Assembly (NCBI GenBank): GCA_040901765.1
Contig: JBBDYG010000043.1
Coordinates: 112,110 to 176,109 of the forward strand
Origin: JBBDYG01 sp040901765
GTDB lineage: Bacteria > Planctomycetota > Planctomycetia > Pirellulales > Lacipirellulaceae
DNA: 64,000 nt
Direction of reading: 5' to 3'
Shown piece by piece: positions 9,276-17,900 of the stretch; positions within the stretch are counted from its first letter, which is position 1; each line of letters begins with the position of its first letter. The translations under genes and the position numbers were made by a program. The notes beneath the pieces are model-generated. The model was not told where the DNA came from. It saw only the letters and a list, made by a program, of their open reading frames with translations, and did no database searches.

Positions 9276-10404
9276 TGCGCAACGTAAGCAGGGCGATTTC
9301 TGGTGGGCAGTTCCAGCGCAGCGGGGAGAGGGAGCCGGTGCCGCGGCTGACGTGGAGCAGGGTGTCGCCCCGTCGAAAGATGCCGCCGGCGTAGCGCGTG
9401 CCGCTGACGCTGGGGGCGACGATTGCGCCAATGAGTGGAAAACAAACTTGGCCACCGTGGTTGTGGCCGGCGAGCATCAGATGAAAGCCGCGCTGTTGCG
9501 CCCACGCAAACTGATCGGGGCCATGTGCGAGCAGCAGCCGCAGGCCCGCTGCGTCGCCTCCGATTTCCTGATGCATAGGAAACCAGGGCAGTTCGTTCCC
9601 CGCGATCAGCACCTGCTCGCCACGCAGGGTGAGTTCCATCGACCGACCACCAACATCGCACTGTCCTTCGGCGATCAACACGCGGCGAATTCCCTCGTGG
9701 TCGGTCTTGCGATCGTGATTACCCAGCACAAAATAGACGCCGCTCGCAGCGCGAAGGCGGCCCAGTATTTCGCCGGCCCGATCGATCCACTCAGCGTCCT
9801 CAACAATGTCGCCGGTGATTGCAACGAGGTCCGGCTCCCACTCGTTCACACTTTCAACGACGGCTTCGTAGTACTCCGCGGACAGTCGCCCCGACATATG
9901 CAAATCGCTCAGGTGCGCGATTCGGAGTCCATCGAGTGCCACGGGCAGGCTCGGCACCACGAGTTGCTTCTCGTGAATGTGGACGCGCAGCACCTCATTG
10001 CCCGGCAGGCTGCCCAAGCAGCGAACCACTCCACTGGCCAGAAGTTTCGCGCCGTGCGTCGCCCGCAATTCGAGCACCCGCGTGTGATTGCCGAACAGCA
10101 AGCTTTGATTCCGGTCCCCGCGTCGAAGCCACCAGCGATCGACTGCCGACCAAACGACCATCAGCGAGCAGAGTGCGAGATAAGCGACGCTCACGTTGCT
10201 GAACTGCCCGCCCGCAGCTATTCGCAAGTCCCAGAACATCGCCGCCGGAATCGCTACCAGCGCAACGCCACAAGTCAGCGTAAGCGCGTCAACTATCCAA
10301 CGAGTAACGCCCAGCCCGTGAATGCGATTGACTAGCGCGGTCCACAAGATAACGTGGCCCACCAGGCCCACCGAAATCAGAACTATGGCTTGCCAAGCAT
10401 TCAT
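9259..10404 (-). CDS. membrane-anchored metallophosphoesterase (381 aa)
   Basis: Start chosen at ATG 10404 (MNAWQAIVLI); the frame runs further upstream into what looks like spacer. The N-terminus has about three to four hydrophobic helices (residues 1-110). A calcineurin-like catalytic domain follows with the metal-binding motifs DLH (RIAHLSDLHMSG), GDIVED, GNHD (VLGNHDRKT) and AGHNHGGQ near the C-terminus. The layout matches the YkuE/YaeI-type phosphoesterases with a membrane anchor, some of which act on lipid precursors such as UDP-diacylglucosamine; the actual substrate is not evident. The C-terminus runs into an intergenic inverted repeat. Confidence 0.88.
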   Translation of the reverse strand: MNAWQAIVLISVGLVGHVILWTALVNRIHGLGVTRWIVDALTLTCGVALVAIPAAMFWDLRIAAGGQFSNVSVAYLALCSLMVVWSAVDRWWLRRGDRNQSLLFGNHTRVLELRATHGAKLLASGVVRCLGSLPGNEVLRVHIHEKQLVVPSLPVALDGLRIAHLSDLHMSGRLSAEYYEAVVESVNEWEPDLVAITGDIVEDAEWIDRAGEILGRLRAASGVYFVLGNHDRKTDHEGIRRVLIAEGQCDVGGRSMELTLRGEQVLIAGNELPWFPMHQEIGGDAAGLRLLLAHGPDQFAWAQQRGFHLMLAGHNHGGQVCFPLIGAIVAPSVSGTRYAGGIFRRGDTLLHVSRGTGSLSPLRWNCPPEIALLTLRTADGR

Positions 10405-10493
10405 GCTTGAAATGAAGAATCGCGAATCCACGAATGACGAATGCAAGAAACGTGCGATTACCTTTGACGCCTCCATTTGTCATTCGTGCTTGG

Positions 10494-12227
10494 TCATTTC
10501 GCCTTCACCATCTGTTCGACGGCTTCGAGAAGTTGATCGAGCCGGAAGGGCTTGTAGAGGACGAATTTAAGCCCCGCCTTGCGGGCATTGACGATCGAGT
10601 GGCCGGGGTCGTAGCCAAAGCCAGTCATCAGAATGAGCGGAACGGTCGGCATCACTTCCTGCAACCGCAGCATGAGCTGGTACCCGGACATGTCGGGGAG
10701 GCGGATGTCGGAAATGATGCAGTCGTAATGCTCGTGCTTGGAAAGATTGCGGACCATGAACACCGCCTCTTTCGCATCGTGGGCGGTTTCCACTACGCAA
10801 TGATATCGCTCGAGGTGCGCGTGGGCGGCACTTCGCACGGCTTCGTCGGCATCGACCACCAAAATCCGCTTGCCGTGCAACAACGGTCGTGGCTCGATCC
10901 GGCTGAACGGTGTTCGCGCCTCGATCGGCGCCATCGTTTGCCCTACTTTATGAATTACCTGCTTGATGTCGCGGGCGTTGCGAAGAATGTGTTGCAGCCG
11001 CTCGACGACATCCGGCTCGTGGCCGATGTACCGCTCCATTACATTGACCGCGTCGTTGAGAATATCGTCCACCGGCAGGGCGACCGCACTGTGGATCGCC
11101 TCGACGCTGGCTGCGGCGGTGGTGGCTTTTTCCGCCGCCAGCAATTCGAGCGTGTTGAGCGCGACCGCCACGTCGCGCGCAAAAATCTCCACGAACTGCA
11201 AATCGCTTTCGGTGAACGCCCGCGACTCGGGGCTTTCGACGTTGAACGTGCCGATCACCTGGTCGTGCAGCATCAGCGGCACCGTGAGCGAGCTGCGAGC
11301 CCCCTCGGCACCGCGTAAATAGTGGGGGTCGTTGCTCGTGTCGTCGCACAGGTAGCTCTGGCCGGTGGAGGCGACGTACCCCGTCACGCCGTTGCCAGTA
11401 GTTTCCGCATATAGCACGCGGGCGGCGGCTTCGGCGGTCATGCCAACTTCGAGCAACGGCTCGAGGATACCCGTGGCTTGGTCGAGCATTCGAATCTCGA
11501 CCACGTCGAACTGCAACACGTCCTGCGTGCAATGAAGAATGTTCGATTTGAGCAACTCGATCCGCTCGTCGACATCCAGGTTGGCGACCTCGTCGGTCGA
11601 GAGGTCGGCAAGCTCCACTCCCGCTTGATGAATGGCGGCAAGTTTTTGTTGCTGAAGAATCTCGGCTGTGATATCGCGGACGGTGACAATCAGATACTCC
11701 GGGTCGCCATGCTCGATCACGGGCGCGGCAGTGACGCGGAAATATTTGCCGTCGCGACAGCGAAGAGTCGAGGAGCTGGCGTGGCACGTGGCGAGCGCCG
11801 TGTGGAACGGACAGAAATCCGGTCCCATGATGTCCGGATTGCCAAGCACGTCGTAAAAATTCGATCCGACGACATCGTCGCGGCCGGACCACTCAGCGAG
11901 CCTGCCATTGCCCCACAGGATGGTATTGTCCCGGGCGAGAAGTACGACGCCATCGGGCATGCCTTGCAGAATTCGATCGTTCTGCACCAGCCGAACGGTC
12001 TGGAACACGTCGGCGAAGTGATCGACGTCGGCGTAGACGCCGGCAAACTCGCCGCGCGATAGACAAGCGAGCGCCCGCACCGGCGAATTCACCGCGACGA
12101 TCTCGTAGTCATCGCCGAACCGCTGCCGAAGCTCCGCCTCTTCGCCGTGGGCGCCACCGAGACAAAGAATCTTCGGCTGCTCGTCGATCGCGGTAACAGT
12201 AACGGGCGGAGTGGCGGGTTGGCTCAC
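10494..12227 (-). CDS. PAS-GAF-receiver signalling protein (577 aa)
   Basis: Start chosen at GTG 12227 because GGAAG lies 8-10 bases upstream; a longer frame exists. Domains in order: a degenerate receiver-like N-terminal segment (about 10-80), a PAS domain (about 85-190, MPDGVVLLARDNTILWGN and PEYLIVTVRDITA), a GAF domain (about 225-370, with SLTVPLMLHDQVIGTFNVES), a helical linker and a C-terminal CheY-like receiver (about 452-577) with the phospho-acceptor Asp in DCIISDIRLPD and Lys in LYKPF. There is no histidine-kinase ATPase domain and no DNA-binding domain, so it likely relays a sensed small-molecule or redox signal through phosphorylation by a separate kinase. Confidence 0.85.
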   Translation of the reverse strand: MSQPATPPVTVTAIDEQPKILCLGGAHGEEAELRQRFGDDYEIVAVNSPVRALACLSRGEFAGVYADVDHFADVFQTVRLVQNDRILQGMPDGVVLLARDNTILWGNGRLAEWSGRDDVVGSNFYDVLGNPDIMGPDFCPFHTALATCHASSSTLRCRDGKYFRVTAAPVIEHGDPEYLIVTVRDITAEILQQQKLAAIHQAGVELADLSTDEVANLDVDERIELLKSNILHCTQDVLQFDVVEIRMLDQATGILEPLLEVGMTAEAAARVLYAETTGNGVTGYVASTGQSYLCDDTSNDPHYLRGAEGARSSLTVPLMLHDQVIGTFNVESPESRAFTESDLQFVEIFARDVAVALNTLELLAAEKATTAAASVEAIHSAVALPVDDILNDAVNVMERYIGHEPDVVERLQHILRNARDIKQVIHKVGQTMAPIEARTPFSRIEPRPLLHGKRILVVDADEAVRSAAHAHLERYHCVVETAHDAKEAVFMVRNLSKHEHYDCIISDIRLPDMSGYQLMLRLQEVMPTVPLILMTGFGYDPGHSIVNARKAGLKFVLYKPFRLDQLLEAVEQMVKAK

Positions 12228-12693
12228 AGAGGTACTTCCAGAGCAATCACCAACGCGAACCTTTGCATCGGGCGGGGGGCCGATCACGGCCCTGCTACGG
12301 CGGGAGTCCACGCGGTCCAAATTCGTCAGCTAAGTTTCTGCATTATATGAAACCCATGCAAATGCAGCAACTCGCAACGGCGCCCCGGCATTCTGCCGAC
12401 GCTATCAGTTGCTTCGGCTGGGAAAGAGGGGTGAATTGATCGGGTTTCCCGGCACCGCCGGCAATTTCTCCGTCGCCGCCTCACCCCGGCCATATCGTCG
12501 GCAGATTAGGAACTCGAGCGGAAAATGCGGCCACCAAGGGCTTAAACCGTGGCACACCTTCCCACCGAGTCAGCCGCATAACTACGTCAAAACGCCGAAT
12601 CCGCCCTGCCCCTGACGCGGTCGCATGCGTAGAATCTTCGTTCCCTCCACTTTCTCTCCTTTTCGACGCCGGGCTTGCTGCTCGGTGCCTCCT
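12228..12693. other. divergent intergenic region
   Basis: This is the spacer between two divergent genes. A promoter candidate for the minus-strand signalling gene is listed separately. The rest (12370-12693) has no convincing ORF, RNA or repeat. Confidence 0.6.
12342..12370 (-). promoter_or_regulatory. possible promoter of the PAS-GAF-receiver gene
   Basis: On the minus strand TTGCTG (12370-12365) and a perfect TATAAT (12347-12342) are separated by 17 bases. Transcription would begin near 12335 and give a leader of about 108 bases before the GTG start at 12227. Confidence 0.45.
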
Positions 12694-14568
12694 ATGTCGC
12701 TTCCTGTCGCTCCGATTCGCAACGTCGCCATCATTGCCCACGTTGACCACGGCAAAACCACGCTCGTCGATCAGCTCCTCTACCAATCCGGTCAGTACCG
12801 CGAGGAAGAGCTGGACAAGCTCGCCGGCGGTCAGCATGGACTTGTCTTCGACTCCAATGATCTGGAGCGCGAGCGCGGCATTACCATCTTCAGTAAGAAT
12901 TGCGCGGTCACTTACGAGGCCAGCGATGGCGTAAGTTATCGAATCAACCTGATCGACACTCCAGGCCACGCCGATTTCGGCGGTGAGGTCGAGCGCGTGC
13001 TCAAAATGGCCGACGGGGTGCTGCTGCTAGTCGACGCCTACGAAGGCCCCATGCCGCAGACAAGGTTTGTGTTGCAAAAAGCGCTCGGCCACGGCCTGCG
13101 ACCGGTGGTGGTCGTCAACAAGGTCGACCGCCCAGACTGTCGCCCGCGGGAAGTCGTCGACGAAGTCTTCGATCTGCTAGTGGACCTTGGTGCTGACGAC
13201 CACGCGCTGGAGTTCCCGGTTATCTTTTCGTCTGCCAAGCAAGGTTGGGCGACACGCGATCTGGCGGAACCGTCGAAGAACATGCGGCCGTTGTTCGAGG
13301 CGATCATCAGCGAAGTTCCACCGCCGGAAGAATCCGACGCCTCGCTTCCCTTGCAGATGCTGGTCACCACGCTCGATTATTCCGACTTTGTCGGACGCAT
13401 CGCCATCGGCCGGGTGTTCGCCGGTCGGCTGTGTAATCGGCAGCGCGTGGCGGTCATCGATCGCGAACTTAAGCGGACCGATCAACTAGTCGCTCAACTG
13501 TTTACGTTCGACGGGCTGGGCCGCCGCGAAACGAACGAAGTCCCCGCCGGAGACATCTGCGCGGTGGTGGGCCTCGATCCGATTAACATCGGCGATACGA
13601 TTGCGACGATCGACGCTCCGCGCGCGTTGCCAACCATTGCCATCGACGAGCCGACGCTCCACATGACGTTCCGCGTGAACGACGGCCCGTTCGTGGGGCG
13701 CGATGGCCGCTATCTCACGAGTCGCCAAATTGGCGAGCGGCTCCAGCGGGAACTGCGATCGAACGTCGCGCTTCGTGTCGAGCCAGGCGAAACGCGCGAG
13801 CAATTCCGCGTTTCCGGTCGTGGCCTTATGCACTTGGGCATCCTGATCGAGAACATGCGCCGCGAAGGCTTCGAGCTGTGCGTCGGCAAACCCCAGGTCG
13901 TGCAGCATGTTCGCGACGGGCAAACCGAGGAGCCCATTGAGCAATTGGTGGTCGATGTGCCCGAGGAGCATCAAAACTCCGTTATGGCCCTGCTTGGCGA
14001 CCGGCGTGCGACGCTCGTGAAGATGGGCCGCCGGTCGGGAACCACCGGCTTTGTGCATCTCGAATTCTCGATTCCGGCTCGTTCGCTCATCGGCCTCCGC
14101 AGCCGACTGCTAACAGCCACCCAGGGCAACGCAATCATGCATCACACGTTCCTCGGATTCGAGCCGGTCCGCGGTGCCATCACGCAGCGCGCTGTCGGCG
14201 TGCTGCTTGCCCACGAACCGGGCCAAGTCACCGCCTATGCGCTTGACGCCCTGTACGACCGCGGCGTGTTCTTCATCAAGCCGGGCGACGACGTTTACGA
14301 AGGTCAGGTCGTCGGCGAAAACTGCAAAGCGGGTGACTTGATCGTTAACGTCGTTCGCGGCAAGAAGTTGACCAACATGCGCGCCAGCGGCAAAGACGAA
14401 AACGCTCAAGTCCGCCCCCCGCGCGACATGTCGCTCGAGGTCTGCCTCGAATACATCGCCGACGACGAGCTTGTCGAAGTCACACCAAAAGCCGTGCGGC
14501 TACGCAAGATCATGCTCAAGGAAGCCGACCGGCGGCGGGCGTCGCGGAAGCTGGCTGGGGCGGTGTGA
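12694..14568 (+). CDS. typA: translational GTPase TypA/BipA (624 aa)
   Basis: Start chosen at ATG 12694 so that the protein begins just before the G1 motif, as in other TypA proteins. The G motifs are complete: AHVDHGKTT, ERGITI, DTPGHADF, NKVDRPD and SSAK. These are followed by an EF-Tu-like barrel, EF-G III/V-like domains (EPTLHMTF, LEFSIPARSLIGLR) and the TypA-specific C-terminal domain (GKKLTNMRASGKDE). TypA binds ribosomes in an EF-G-like way and helps 50S maturation and growth under stress. The length (about 610 usual) is normal. Confidence 0.95.
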   Translation: MSLPVAPIRNVAIIAHVDHGKTTLVDQLLYQSGQYREEELDKLAGGQHGLVFDSNDLERERGITIFSKNCAVTYEASDGVSYRINLIDTPGHADFGGEVERVLKMADGVLLLVDAYEGPMPQTRFVLQKALGHGLRPVVVVNKVDRPDCRPREVVDEVFDLLVDLGADDHALEFPVIFSSAKQGWATRDLAEPSKNMRPLFEAIISEVPPPEESDASLPLQMLVTTLDYSDFVGRIAIGRVFAGRLCNRQRVAVIDRELKRTDQLVAQLFTFDGLGRRETNEVPAGDICAVVGLDPINIGDTIATIDAPRALPTIAIDEPTLHMTFRVNDGPFVGRDGRYLTSRQIGERLQRELRSNVALRVEPGETREQFRVSGRGLMHLGILIENMRREGFELCVGKPQVVQHVRDGQTEEPIEQLVVDVPEEHQNSVMALLGDRRATLVKMGRRSGTTGFVHLEFSIPARSLIGLRSRLLTATQGNAIMHHTFLGFEPVRGAITQRAVGVLLAHEPGQVTAYALDALYDRGVFFIKPGDDVYEGQVVGENCKAGDLIVNVVRGKKLTNMRASGKDENAQVRPPRDMSLEVCLEYIADDELVEVTPKAVRLRKIMLKEADRRRASRKLAGAV

Positions 14569-14621
14569 GCACGCGGTGAAGTTCAGGCCGCTAGCCTGCA
14601 CTGCGACGGTCACGACAATGC

Positions 14622-14627
14622 TATAAT
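14622..14627 (+). promoter_or_regulatory. extended -10 box of the toxin-antitoxin operon
   Basis: A perfect TATAAT preceded by TGC (TGnTATAAT) lies 6 bases before the antitoxin ATG at 14634; no good -35 box is seen. Transcription would start at or next to the ATG, giving a leaderless mRNA. Confidence 0.5.
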
Positions 14628-14633
14628 TGGCAC

Positions 14634-14852
14634 ATGAGCCACACACTAGAAATAGCCATTGAGCGATTGAGGGAGATGCCCGACGATCGGCAAGAGCAAT
14701 TCGCTCAATTATTGCTGCATGAAATCGAGGAAGACCAGCGGTGGGAACGTTCCACCGAATTGCACGCTGACAAGCTGCCTGGGCTGATGAGCGAGGTACT
14801 GCAGGCTGATGATCGCGGCGAGTGCGAATCACTTGACCCTGATACACTGTGA
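14634..14852 (+). CDS. putative antitoxin of a type II module (72 aa)
   Basis: A small acidic, helical protein starting MSHTLEIAIERLREMP with many Glu/Gln. It overlaps the downstream toxin-like gene by 4 bases (GTGA at 14849-14852). The order (antitoxin first), size, acidity and coupling fit a type II antitoxin that wraps around the toxin and represses its own promoter. No classic ribbon-helix-helix or HTH motif is obvious, so the class is not assigned. No Shine-Dalgarno site is seen, which agrees with a leaderless transcript. Confidence 0.65.
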   Translation: MSHTLEIAIERLREMPDDRQEQFAQLLLHEIEEDQRWERSTELHADKLPGLMSEVLQADDRGECESLDPDTL

Positions 14853-15118
14853 TCTCTCGCCTTCATCCGTCGTTCCGTCGCGATTTCGCAAAGCTCCCAC
14901 TCGAAGTTCAGCGTCGGGCACGAGCCGCTTATCGACGCTTCGAAGCCGACCCCAGCCATCCCGGGTTGCAATTCAAACCTTTGCATACGACGCTGCCGCT
15001 CTGGTCGGTTCGAGTTAGTGGCTCCTACCGAGCCGTTGGTGCCCGCGACGGCGATCGAATCGTGTGGTTCTTTATCGGAACTCATGCCGAATACGATCTG
15101 CTTCTCGCGAGCTTATAG
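14849..15118 (+). CDS. RelE/ParE-family toxin (89 aa)
   Basis: The GTG start overlaps the antitoxin stop. The fold pattern is RelE/ParE-like: two N-terminal helices (LHPSFRRDFAKLPLEVQRRA), then beta strands with LKFxxL-like spacing (GLQFKPLHTT), WSVRVSGSYRAVGARDGD and WFFIGTHAEYDLLL. Many RelE-type relatives cleave mRNA on the ribosome while ParE types poison gyrase; the conserved R-x-x-Y-R-like segment VSGSYRAVG and the terminal HxxYD (HAEYD) resemble the HigB/RelE side. The module lies between housekeeping genes and may be a genomic stabilisation or stress module. Confidence 0.75.
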   Translation: MISRLHPSFRRDFAKLPLEVQRRARAAYRRFEADPSHPGLQFKPLHTTLPLWSVRVSGSYRAVGARDGDRIVWFFIGTHAEYDLLLASL

Positions 15119-15170
15119 AAAGCGGCGATGGAGAATTGCTGATTCGTAACGGCCCGAGCGCGCACCGACC

Positions 15171-15806
15171 TCAATATCCAAAATGCGCCGCCCCGTGCAG
15201 CTTCCCCAGCTCTTCGTCGGTTAGCCCCTCGATCTTTTCCGGATCGAACGAGTGATCGCGGGTCAGATGCTCGAAGAAAGTCATCCCACTCACGTCCGCT
15301 TCGTGCGTTTCGATGGTGGTGAGCCAAATGCTTAGCTCGTCCGCCTTCAAGCGGCGCAGCCACTTGCTCGGCGGGCGGCCGTGCCGACTGCGGCGAGTTG
15401 CCGTGGGAAGCTGCTGAGGTGGCTTCGCTGTCGCTTCTGTGAGAACCTTCGCGTCGGCGGGCCGCGTGTCGGCACGCATCTCGGCCGGCAGCAGGCTGAC
15501 GTCGAGGTAGCCTCGATTCGCTGCCTTTCGCTCGCCTGTCTGCTTGTGGATCGGCGTGGTCATGCCGGTCTGCGTCCACTCGCCGTCGATCCAGCTTTCG
15601 CGTTCGTACCACCGCCAGGTGTCGTCCTCGTCAGCGGTCCAGTGAACTGCGGGCTTGGGCTGCTCAATTGCGCCAGCCTTCGGCGGTGCCGCGCCGGCAA
15701 CGCGCATGGCTTCAGCGGCCAGTTTATCGAGTCCTTCGGCGCGCAGCCGTTCGCCCAGACTAAACAGTCCAAAGCCGAGCCAAAATGCAAAGCGACGGCG
15801 GGTCAT
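15171..15806 (-). CDS. hypothetical protein, probably membrane-anchored (211 aa)
   Basis: The N-terminus MTRRRFAFWLGFGLFSLGERL is a short hydrophobic or signal-like segment after a positive start. The middle is aromatic (DDTWRWYERESWIDGEW) and a basic linker is followed by a helical C-terminus with repeated acidic residues (EADVSGMTFFEHLTRDH). I do not recognise a family. It may form a transcription unit with the PilZ-like gene that ends 34 bases upstream. No ribosome-binding site is clear. Confidence 0.65.
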   Translation of the reverse strand: MTRRRFAFWLGFGLFSLGERLRAEGLDKLAAEAMRVAGAAPPKAGAIEQPKPAVHWTADEDDTWRWYERESWIDGEWTQTGMTTPIHKQTGERKAANRGYLDVSLLPAEMRADTRPADAKVLTEATAKPPQQLPTATRRSRHGRPPSKWLRRLKADELSIWLTTIETHEADVSGMTFFEHLTRDHSFDPEKIEGLTDEELGKLHGAAHFGY

Positions 15807-15840
15807 GCGAAATCAGCGAGGCAACTACCGTACCGGTCGG

Positions 15841-16605
15841 TCACTTCTTGTAACTCACCGTCTTGCACAACGGTGCGTGATCTAACCCATTCTCGCGTTC
15901 GAGAAACGAATTCAGCTCGATCTGCAACGAGTCGGATACGCGATGATGGTCGAGAATCTCCGTGAATCGGCAAGCAATGCAGTAACCGTCGCCGTCGGGA
16001 AGTCTTGCGCGGGTCGTACGCACGACCTTGCCCGCGACAAACTTCGATTGCGTGGCATTCCCTAGTCGCACGATGACGAACTCGCTGGCCATCCGCTGAT
16101 CGGAGAAAAAAGACATGCCCCGCGTCGAAACATCGCGACACTTGTGCAACCGAAACGCCCAAGCTTTTGGGATCCGTCGGCCATTGTATTGTGCGATCAA
16201 CTGTTCCGATTCGAACGGTCGGCGATCGGCGCCCCGTTTATCGCGAGGCGCCGGCGGCGGCGCGGTCTTGGCTTCCGCAGTCGCCACGTTCGCGGGCTTC
16301 GGCGAAGCGTGCGACGGTCGGCTGTTCAGTTTTGCAGCCACTCCGGTGACGAGGCACGTCGCGACCGAGCGCAAGTCATCAGCCAATTCCTGAATTTCCG
16401 CTTGCCCGCCCGTTTCGGTACCCGCCGCGAGCTGCTCGGCCCGGCCGACCAGCTCCGCCAACTGCGCCTGGAACTGCTTCAGTTGGGGCGATACAGGCTT
16501 GGGCAGCGGCTTATGCGACGCGGCGGTGAAGAGCCGGCCAATCGCCAGCCCCACCGCAAAGGCCAAAGCAGCGGCCGTCAGCCATATCAGGACTGTTCCA
16601 ACCAT
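15841..16605 (-). CDS. membrane protein with PilZ-like domain (254 aa)
   Basis: Start chosen at ATG 16605, with GGAG about 7 bases upstream. One N-terminal transmembrane helix (VGTVLIWLTAAALAFAVGLA) is followed by a helical region (about 40-85), a Pro/Ala-rich linker and a C-terminal domain with the PilZ signature: DRRPF (RxxxR-like) and DVSTRGMSFF (D/NxSxxG). PilZ domains bind cyclic di-GMP and control motility, adhesion or polysaccharide production. The first motif is slightly irregular, so actual nucleotide binding is uncertain. Probably an inner-membrane c-di-GMP-responsive protein. Confidence 0.65.
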   Translation of the reverse strand: MVGTVLIWLTAAALAFAVGLAIGRLFTAASHKPLPKPVSPQLKQFQAQLAELVGRAEQLAAGTETGGQAEIQELADDLRSVATCLVTGVAAKLNSRPSHASPKPANVATAEAKTAPPPAPRDKRGADRRPFESEQLIAQYNGRRIPKAWAFRLHKCRDVSTRGMSFFSDQRMASEFVIVRLGNATQSKFVAGKVVRTTRARLPDGDGYCIACRFTEILDHHRVSDSLQIELNSFLERENGLDHAPLCKTVSYKK

Positions 16606-16862
16606 CGCGCACTCCGGTTGCCCACGCGCCGAGACGTTTTGCAAGCATACCTTCTCGATGGCCGATCGTGATCGAGCGCCCTAGTTAAACCGGAGCGCGC
16701 TAGGGCATTATGCAATCGTCGCGATCGACACAACCCCACCGCCACAACATGCACCCGCTAATCGCGCTCCTCCCCATGCCCAATTGCCGGCGGCCGAACG
16801 ACGTACACTTTTCTGTCGGTGTTGGTCGGGCGGCCGATGTCATTTTGCATGGGAGATTGTTC

Positions 16863-17660
16863 ATGAAATTTGCGTTTCAACCGATCCGGAAATCTCGCGG
16901 GGGCTGGTCTTACACCCAAGTCATCGCCGGCTTCGTGGCCGCCGCCGTAGGGGTCTGGCTTGGAGCCTACTACTTAAATGTCCGCGTCGAGGATTTGGCG
17001 TATACCGCGCTCGATGAGTCGCAGTTGCTCAAGAAGCTGCCCGACCGCTGGCGACCCGAACCGCCGCCCACTTTAGTCCGGGATGCCGAAGTGGACGCTG
17101 AACAGCTTGCGGATGAACTTCGGCAAGACTTGAAAGGACTGGAGCAAGAGGTCGCCACTCTGCTGGCCGAAGCGACATCGACCACAGCCGACGCCGCTGG
17201 TACAGGCGTCGGCGACGCGGTGCGGAAGGCTATCGATGCAAGATCGCGAACCTATTGGACCCGGCTTCAAGAGATTTCGACCGAAGTGGCGCGATTAGGC
17301 TCTGCTTCGGAACACGCAATCGATGAGAAAAACGCCAGCCGGACATTACAGGTGCGAGTGCGCGTCTACCGGTATGGTGCGAAAGCAATCAACGCGCTTG
17401 ACACAACGGAAGTCGATCCGCAGGCGCTGGAACTTGCAGAGTCGCTGCGAGGCTGGTACGAGCACGGCGCCGAGCTTAACGAGAAAACTCTGGCGGTGTG
17501 GCAGGGAGCGCAACCGTCGGGGCTTGGCGGACCCACTGATCTGACTCCGATTCAGCAACAGTTCGAGCAGGAATCGAGCCTGCTGCGGACGAAGTCTGTT
17601 GATGTTCGCCAGCAACTTGTCCGGCGATATGGAACCGAATTCCCGCCGATTGAGCTATAG
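16863..17660 (+). CDS. single-pass membrane protein of unknown function (265 aa)
   Basis: Start chosen at ATG 16863, preceded by GGGAG about 8 bases upstream; an open extension upstream lacks such a site. One transmembrane helix (VIAGFVAAAVGVWLGAYYL, about 20-38) is followed by an extracytoplasmic, mostly helical and coiled-coil domain (about 70-260) rich in Glu, Leu and Arg. No enzyme motif is present. It is divergent from the PilZ-like gene. Confidence 0.65.
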   Translation: MKFAFQPIRKSRGGWSYTQVIAGFVAAAVGVWLGAYYLNVRVEDLAYTALDESQLLKKLPDRWRPEPPPTLVRDAEVDAEQLADELRQDLKGLEQEVATLLAEATSTTADAAGTGVGDAVRKAIDARSRTYWTRLQEISTEVARLGSASEHAIDEKNASRTLQVRVRVYRYGAKAINALDTTEVDPQALELAESLRGWYEHGAELNEKTLAVWQGAQPSGLGGPTDLTPIQQQFEQESSLLRTKSVDVRQQLVRRYGTEFPPIEL

Positions 17661-17900
17661 CTGACGGCCATCGTCAACAGTTCTTTCAGGCCCAAAGCCT
17701 GCCCGCTCAGGTCGCGTCGTATCAATGAACGGGGTCGTCCGGGCAAGCTTTCGGCCGTTCTGGGTCGTTTCCCGCCGGTTCGTTGCGTTTTTATTCGGGT
17801 CGGATTAGGATAAAAACCCAGGCGTCGGGCTTATTTCTGGCCCGCCATCTGCTGTTACCGCAGTAATTGCGAACCTCTTTCGACCTCGCGGAGAAATACC

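Noticed and set aside
10434..11318. Plus-strand 294-codon frame
   Set aside because: Antisense of the receiver and GAF domains of the signalling protein.
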